From: Dermatemys mawii
Lineage: Eukaryota; Chordata; Testudines; Dermatemydidae
Reading direction: 5' to 3'
DNA: 64,000 nt
Assembly: GCA_007922305.1 (NCBI GenBank)
Contig: ML677335.1
Span: forward strand, 43,598,218-43,662,217
Shown: positions 59,161 through 64,000 of the stretch, piece by piece
How positions within the stretch are numbered: position 1 is the first letter of the stretch
Layout: every line of letters begins with the position of its first letter
Translations under genes and position numbers: made by a program
Notes under the pieces: generated by a model
The model's database searches: none
The model's input: only the letters and a program-made list of their open reading frames with translations
Told to the model about the DNA's origin: nothing

Positions 59161-60068
59161 CTGGGAGTCACCTTCACCCCTCTTTCCCTTGCATTTTTTT
59201 GTTGTTTCTACAGCAGCACTTAATTATATCCGCTGGTTCATGTTTTGCAACTGCGGTTCCCTTTTCTTTCAGCGAACAAACAAGAATCTGTTCCTACTTC
59301 AGATCCACAAGAACTGTAGCAGCTAAATTTCCTCCAAGACCCTGGATTGCAAAGCAAACTCAACCACTCCCCATTTTTCCTTTGCTGGATGGTTACAACA
59401 GCGTGTAGCTGGTACTGTGGTTTATGCCTCTGGAGACAGGACAGTTTACTGGCTGCAAACCAATTGCCTGCAAATTTATTTGTTTCACTCGGACTACATT
59501 TTTAAAGGCAATTTCCACAGATTAAATTTTTAAGACGCCTTTCTTTGCATTTACTACATAATTACTAGCCATAACAAAATGCAAACCAATTAGTGGATAA
59601 GCTAATACCTGGGCTATCCAGACTTCTTGCTCGAATCCAAGGTCCAATTTTCAAATCCAGTTTTCTCCGTTTTGGATGGGTGCACACATTCCCCAGTCCT
59701 TGGTTCACTTGAGACCAAGTACATGGTTCAATTTTAGATCCCCCATTCCCTAGCCTTTTTAGCACATCTGGTCTAATAACTTTTGTCTGAGTCAGTGTTC
59801 ACTATCCATGTGCATTTCACAGATCCGATTAAACATTCAGTTGTCAGATTCCCATTACTGTTGTTGTTTAACTGCCCAGAGCTAAACAAAGTGTGGGGGA
59901 TGATCCTTGAACCTCCAAACATTGCCCCTTCAGCGTGGTAACCCCCCTTTCCCAAACTGGTCCAGGGACTTTTCCCTTGGTACTTGTGATGTCCTGTGGA
60001 GTATTTGCCAGAGGTGTGTTGGTTTTTACCAGATAAAATCGTGGTTTTTATTGCTTTGGTTAAAACTA
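59161..60068. other. Non-coding stretch, nothing recognised
   Basis: The minus-strand frame of 171 aa (59773-60288) extends into the MITE at 60069 and has no domain. Confidence 0.35.
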
Positions 60069-60384
60069 CAGGTTGAATTTCTCTAGTCCCGCACACTCTG
60101 GTCCGGCAACACCTGCGGCCCAGCATGATTTTATTTTGTTTTTGTGCTTTATTTGGCACAAGGGAAATAAGTAGATACAGTAAAATAGTGTAACAACACT
60201 GACACTTTGTTATGAAGACAGCTGGTAAGCCTTGGCTAGGTGGCATTGGAAACATTGTTCCATTTATTCGCCTTGGCGAGATAGACACTCACTTACTACA
60301 ATATTGACGTCCTGTCGTTCAGCAGATTATCTGATTTGGCACTGGTCAGGTGCTCAGAATGCTGGACTAGAGAGGTTCAACCAG
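60069..60384. mobile_element. Tc1/mariner-like MITE, 316 bp
   Basis: The left end CAGGTTGAATTTCTCTAGTCC and the right end (inverted) CTGGTTGAACCTCTCTAGTCC are TIRs with three mismatches over 21 bp. TA dinucleotides flank both ends (60067-60068, 60385-60386), as for the Tc1/mariner superfamily. 'ggttgaacctctctagtccggca' is an abundant reptile TIR. There is no transposase frame. Confidence 0.8.
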
Positions 60385-60757
60385 TAGTTAGTTCCGGTTC
60401 AAGGCATTTTCTGTTCCAAAACTAAGTGTAACGTGGTGTGCATAAAAACTGTTTCAGTAAGTTACAATTCAAATTGTGGTTACATAAGGCAGTAGATTGT
60501 CTAAATTAACCTCCCAAAAAGTTAAATTGCAGTAGGCGTAATACAAATGTGAACATCAGAATGTGTACATTGTGGTGCAGTGTTTTCTTTAGGAAGTGAT
60601 ACATGTAATGACTCATTTCATTTTTCAATATTATATGTACTGCAAAACTATTAGCAAATTGCTAAATATTTTTCAGTAATTTTCATTAGTATATTTGAAT
60701 ATTTTCTCCCTGGTTTCACAGGGTTAAACTAAGTTTAACCCTGTATTTGCCAGTGCT
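60385..60757. other. AT-rich non-coding stretch with a perfect palindrome
   Basis: acagggttaaact and agtttaaccctgt at 60718-60744 form a 13-bp perfect inverted repeat with a single-base loop. Otherwise nothing is recognised. Confidence 0.5.
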
Positions 60758-60998
60758 CTATTCTAAACTAGTTTTTCCTGGGAAATCGCCAGGCCTGGTT
60801 GCCTTGTGTTGATAACAATCCTTCTTTGTGTGGCCAAGTTTTACACAGTACTCACATTTAACTGAACTGCTTCCCTTAATTTTTGCATTATTGCCAATTT
60901 CCCTGGTTTCCCAAAATTAAATTTAACAATTGTGCCATTTGTTCAAATATGTCATTCTGAGATGATAAGCCCCCTCTTCCATCATGCACATTAGAAAC
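60758..60998 (-). pseudogene. Retroelement Gag remnant with CCHC zinc knuckle
   Basis: On the minus strand, 60856-60815 encodes a perfect CX2CX4HX4C zinc knuckle with the usual glycine before the histidine and basic residues around it. This is the nucleic-acid-binding motif of retroviral and LTR-retrotransposon Gag. About 15 residues after the knuckle the frame ends at a stop (60758-60760). Upstream (60998-60905) a different frame reads an amphipathic stretch (IFEQMAQLLNLILGNQ) typical of the Gag part before the knuckle, so one frameshift separates them. No protease or polymerase follows. The alternative is a cellular zinc-knuckle protein pseudogene. Old and inactive. Confidence 0.6.
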
Positions 60999-62949
60999 TG
61001 GTCACCATGAGTCTTGTAAAGTACAGCGTTGTGTGTCTCTTCCTCGCTCACAGCTGCTGCTTTTTGTGGTGGGCTGCTGCAAAGAAAGATTGAAGGCCAC
61101 ATTATGCGGCCAATTGCATTGAGCAATAGCTTCGACTTTCCAGATGCCTAACTACATGAAGGGGCTTAACTGCACCTTCTGTTTCTCCTGAAAGAAGGAT
61201 GTGCTTAGCTTTTACAAGTTCAGTGATGATTTTTTTGGATCAAAGACTCAGTGGATAGCAGCCAATTGAGACTTCCAGCATGTCAGACCTGATTCTGTCT
61301 CTGGGAGCTTGCCAGATTGCAGCTATTGCTGTGCCTAATTTATGGTGCTGTCCAGCTTTTGAAATGGGGCGTGCCTTATGACTAGGCAAAGTCCTTACGA
61401 TGGGAAAGAAAAAGCATGAAGTGTTTGTCCTGGGGGCATAGAAGTAGGCTTCTGCTCTACAGTGGCAAACATTTTTGCTTCAAATCCTCAAAGCCCTAGT
61501 GGAAGAGATGACAACTTCAATTTTGTCACATAATCATCACCAGAGCAAATGAACCAATTCCTAGAGCTGATGAATCTGTTGCTGTTCCTGTAGTAGCAGA
61601 CATGGGTGGCTGTAGCTTGGGAGGTGGTGGGTTCTGTTCCTTACAATGGCTTGTGTGTGATATGAAAATGAGCCTTTCCTAAGCTGTGAAAGTGTTTTGG
61701 CCTTATTTCAGTGTACTGCGAACAGTGCATGTCACAACCCTGTGCTGTGTTTGGCTGCTGCGGGCCGGGGTTGTGTTGATGCATGTTCTCCTGAGCGCTC
61801 AGTGAGGTTGCAAACACAAAGGCAGCTTTCACAACCCGACATCCTGGCTCTTTTGATGAAGACAGCAAAACGATTGTTTTGTTCTAAGGGCCTAGCAGCA
61901 TCGCACAACTCAGCCACGCTGCATCTGGCAAGGGTCTGATCTGAGTCCATGCGCCTGCCCCAAGTGCCAGCTAGGCTGCAAATACAAAGGCTATCCTCCC
62001 CACTGGGAGATAAAACTAGGAACGAGAACTCTTGTGTTGGAGAAAAAAGGGGCATGCTTGGAATTCTGCCAAGGAGTCTCCCATGTGCACCTGGACCCAT
62101 CTTTAAGGTGAGTATAGAAACCCCTACCCACTTTACTGGGCAGCGTAGTACCTGCTTCTTAATGACCGTATGTTTGAAATGTAGATCGAATGAGCACAGG
62201 CTGTTTTACAAAGACTGCAAGAAATGGAGGTATCTCAAAATTGGATATGAAACATTATTTTAAAAAATGGGAGAGCAGAGCTGAACTGTAAAGGAATTAA
62301 AATCCAGACACTTGGCTGTGTTTGTGCAGGATCGAAATGAAGAGTTGTTCTATAGCACGCAGGTCTATTTCCCCTCCCAGACTATGCTGCAGCAGATGGT
62401 AAATGGTCACTGGGACAGAATGGCTCCGTTGCACACTGCTTTTATTCTGAATAACTCACTAGGAGCTAAGAAATTGCTCCCACTGGGGCTCTTCAAAATA
62501 CCAGGATTTCTGTGCCTATTAATGCTTTGCTGACAGACCCCCTACATCTCATGGCTCTCACTAATGAAGAGTTTATGTAATAATGGCCAAAGGATATTTG
62601 CTTTCTAGAAGCAGAGAGATGAGTGAATTCTGTGGCTGTTGAATTCATTCTCACGTTGGTTTTTCAGAGATCTTCCATTGATGGCCCTAGTGACCGAAGT
62701 GCTACAAGTTCTACAGAAAGATACAGCCCTGGCTGCGGCAGTGCATGCTTTTCACTCCTCTTTCGGGGAGATCACAGGGCAGTTTAGTTTTCATACCTAT
62801 TCAGTCTTTGGCCTCTGCTGAGGGCCACTGAGGAGTAACTGGTGCCTCTTGAGATGTGGTTCTGTGATGGGTTAGGTTAACTTAAGGCTGTGTTGACCCT
62901 CCCCTCTCTACCATGCCACCCGTACTTCTGTGCTGCTGCTGGTGGCACA
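60999..62949. other. Mostly unassigned; possible continuation of the retroelement to about 61260
   Basis: A 67-aa minus frame (60923-61126) overlaps the Gag remnant in another frame. A strong donor-like site, taag|gtgagt, lies at 62109 after a 104-aa plus-strand frame start (61949), but no acceptor or family is recognised. CpGs cluster at 61750-61930. Confidence 0.3.
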
Positions 62950-62984
62950 GCTGATTTCAGAGCTGGGCGCCAGGCCAGCAGCTG

Positions 62985-63058
62985 CCACTCTCGTGAGTCC
63001 ACTACAGTAGCCTTGTGGCCCCTTTTTGGGTGAGGACTCCCCAGTTTGAGAAACACTG
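62985..63058. mobile_element. hAT-type terminal fragment
   Basis: 'ggactccccagtttgagaaacactg' is the reverse complement of a CAGTGTTTCTCAAACTGGGG end, the same kind of TIR as the hAT MITE at 11934. The opposite end is not found, so this is a truncated copy. Confidence 0.5.
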
Positions 63059-64000
63059 GGTTACACCCACAGCTCTGGCAAGGTTTAACAGCTGTCTTCC
63101 CCTCAAGATATGTGTAAAAAAGACTCAAAAAAAGGAGCCCTTAATGAAGCCAGCTAGCTGAAACGAAAGGAGCCTCCACCCAAAGCATTGGCACTTAGTA
63201 AGGCTTGAATAAAAGCTGAACTGTGTGGCCCAAACCAGTTTCCCTGAAGACTGATTTAGCAAATACACACAGCTTCATTCATCAGCCCTTGCATCTGTGT
63301 GGGTGAGAGGAGCAGCAGAAAGCCAAAGAGACATGGATGCACGGGCAGCGTGAGCCTGAGGAAAGCGAGGCGTTTTTGAATGAAGTGCTAGCTGGTAAGG
63401 GGCTTGTAACTGTGAGCAAAGACACTGATTCCTGCTGTGTTCAGGGGAACAGGGCTTTGATGCAGTTCTGTTCTTTTGCAAGGAATATACAAAGGAATAC
63501 CTGAATCCATCATCAAGTTCTCCTCTTAATGGAAACACCCATCAAGACCCAGAACTTTGGCTAACTGCTCTGGTCAAAAAGGGGTAATTACATTATTGTA
63601 CCAGGAGCAAGTGCTAGGCCTTGGCTACCATGTTCAGATCCAAACTTCCCCAAGATTCAGGGGCTTTTGAATCCAGGTTCACATCAGCTCTGCTAGAGGA
63701 TGGACAGAGGCCTGTTAATTCATTTCCAATAAATGACTATCATGGTCACTGCTGACCTGGCCTCATTTCATACCATTGTCCAGAGGCAACAGGCTTTGGG
63801 CTATTGATCTCAGCTTTCAAACATCCAATCCCCGACAAGGAGTTTGTTTATTGAGGTTGCCAATTGGTTGCCTGGCAAACTGTGATTCACCCACTTTACT
63901 CTACCTAATTGAGAGATTCCTTGGGGCACTACTAAGAGACAAGCCACCACAGGAAACTGGAGTATAGGGACATGTCTGAAACTAGAGGCAACAGTAGGAA
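63059..64000. other. Non-coding stretch, nothing recognised
   Basis: The short frames have no domain; no repeat is recognised. Confidence 0.35.

Noticed and set aside
59773..60288. 171-aa minus-strand frame
   Set aside because: It runs through a MITE and its TIR-proximal sequence; no domain.
61949..62108. Possible 5' exon ending at a strong donor (taag|gtgagt)
   Set aside because: There is no acceptor, promoter or CpG island that I can defend, and the downstream partner is unknown.
1..64000. CRISPR arrays, bacterial operons, phage genes
   Set aside because: No regularly spaced direct repeats, no dense long ORFs and no ribosome-binding sites. Repeat content is vertebrate.

Overview
This is a window of vertebrate nuclear DNA with no complete protein-coding gene that I can demonstrate. 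It most likely comes from a non-avian sauropsid, and a turtle fits best. The evidence is the repeat content: many CR1 LINE pieces in both orientations with reptile-type 3' ends, tRNA-derived MIR/CORE-type SINEs, degenerate retroviral-type LTR elements, small TIR transposons of hAT, Tc1/mariner and unassigned type, and the 'cacgaaagcttatg / gtctctaaggtgcc' repeat that I associate with turtle and crocodilian genomes. CpG is depleted except in a few short segments. There are no bacterial operons, ribosome-binding sites, CRISPR arrays or tRNA/rRNA genes. Family names come from remembered consensus patterns and were not searched.

Layout. 1-10 kb: a probable solo LTR (1694-2416, minus) flanked by a 5-bp direct repeat, a CR1 copy with an internal deletion (5508-5740, minus), three MIR-type SINEs and a candidate 81-nt exon (8158-8238). 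10.8-15 kb: an LTR-like element, then a strongly strand-asymmetric G/T-rich degenerate minisatellite. The minisatellite is interrupted by a hAT MITE with an 8-bp target duplication and by a 1.4-kb insert that is flanked by a 16-bp direct repeat and carries its own GC-rich tandem arrays. 16-31 kb: LTR-like pieces, CR1 3' ends, a 220-bp hairpin retroelement with a perfect 15-bp target duplication (20010-20229) and a candidate 54-nt microexon (20546-20599). 31-45.6 kb: further LTR-like elements, a CR1 reverse-transcriptase remnant (38125-38850), a 600-bp long-inverted-repeat element (42560-43165), an LTR-like element (43180-44225) with a second hairpin retroelement nested in it (perfect 13-bp target duplication), a hammerhead-like repeat arm (44265-44402), a candidate 120-nt exon (44809-44928) and a 118-bp MITE. 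47-64 kb: an AT-rich dispersed family, a long CR1 ORF2 fragment (56375-57775), a Tc1/mariner-like MITE (60069-60384) and a retroelement Gag zinc-knuckle remnant (60758-60998, minus).

The window reads as intron or intergenic sequence. Three stretches with good splice sites on the plus strand (81, 54 and 120 nt) all have lengths divisible by three, are open in the same 1-1 phase, and would join in frame. They might be alternative exons of a large gene running left to right, but I recognise none of them. The most interesting system is the hairpin repeat family. Two copies in opposite orientations share the same architecture (truncated antisense arm, spacer, complete sense arm with a 3' tail) and long perfect target duplications, and a related single arm carries an almost complete hammerhead-ribozyme core. 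This fits non-autonomous, Penelope-like 'retrozyme' retrotransposons.
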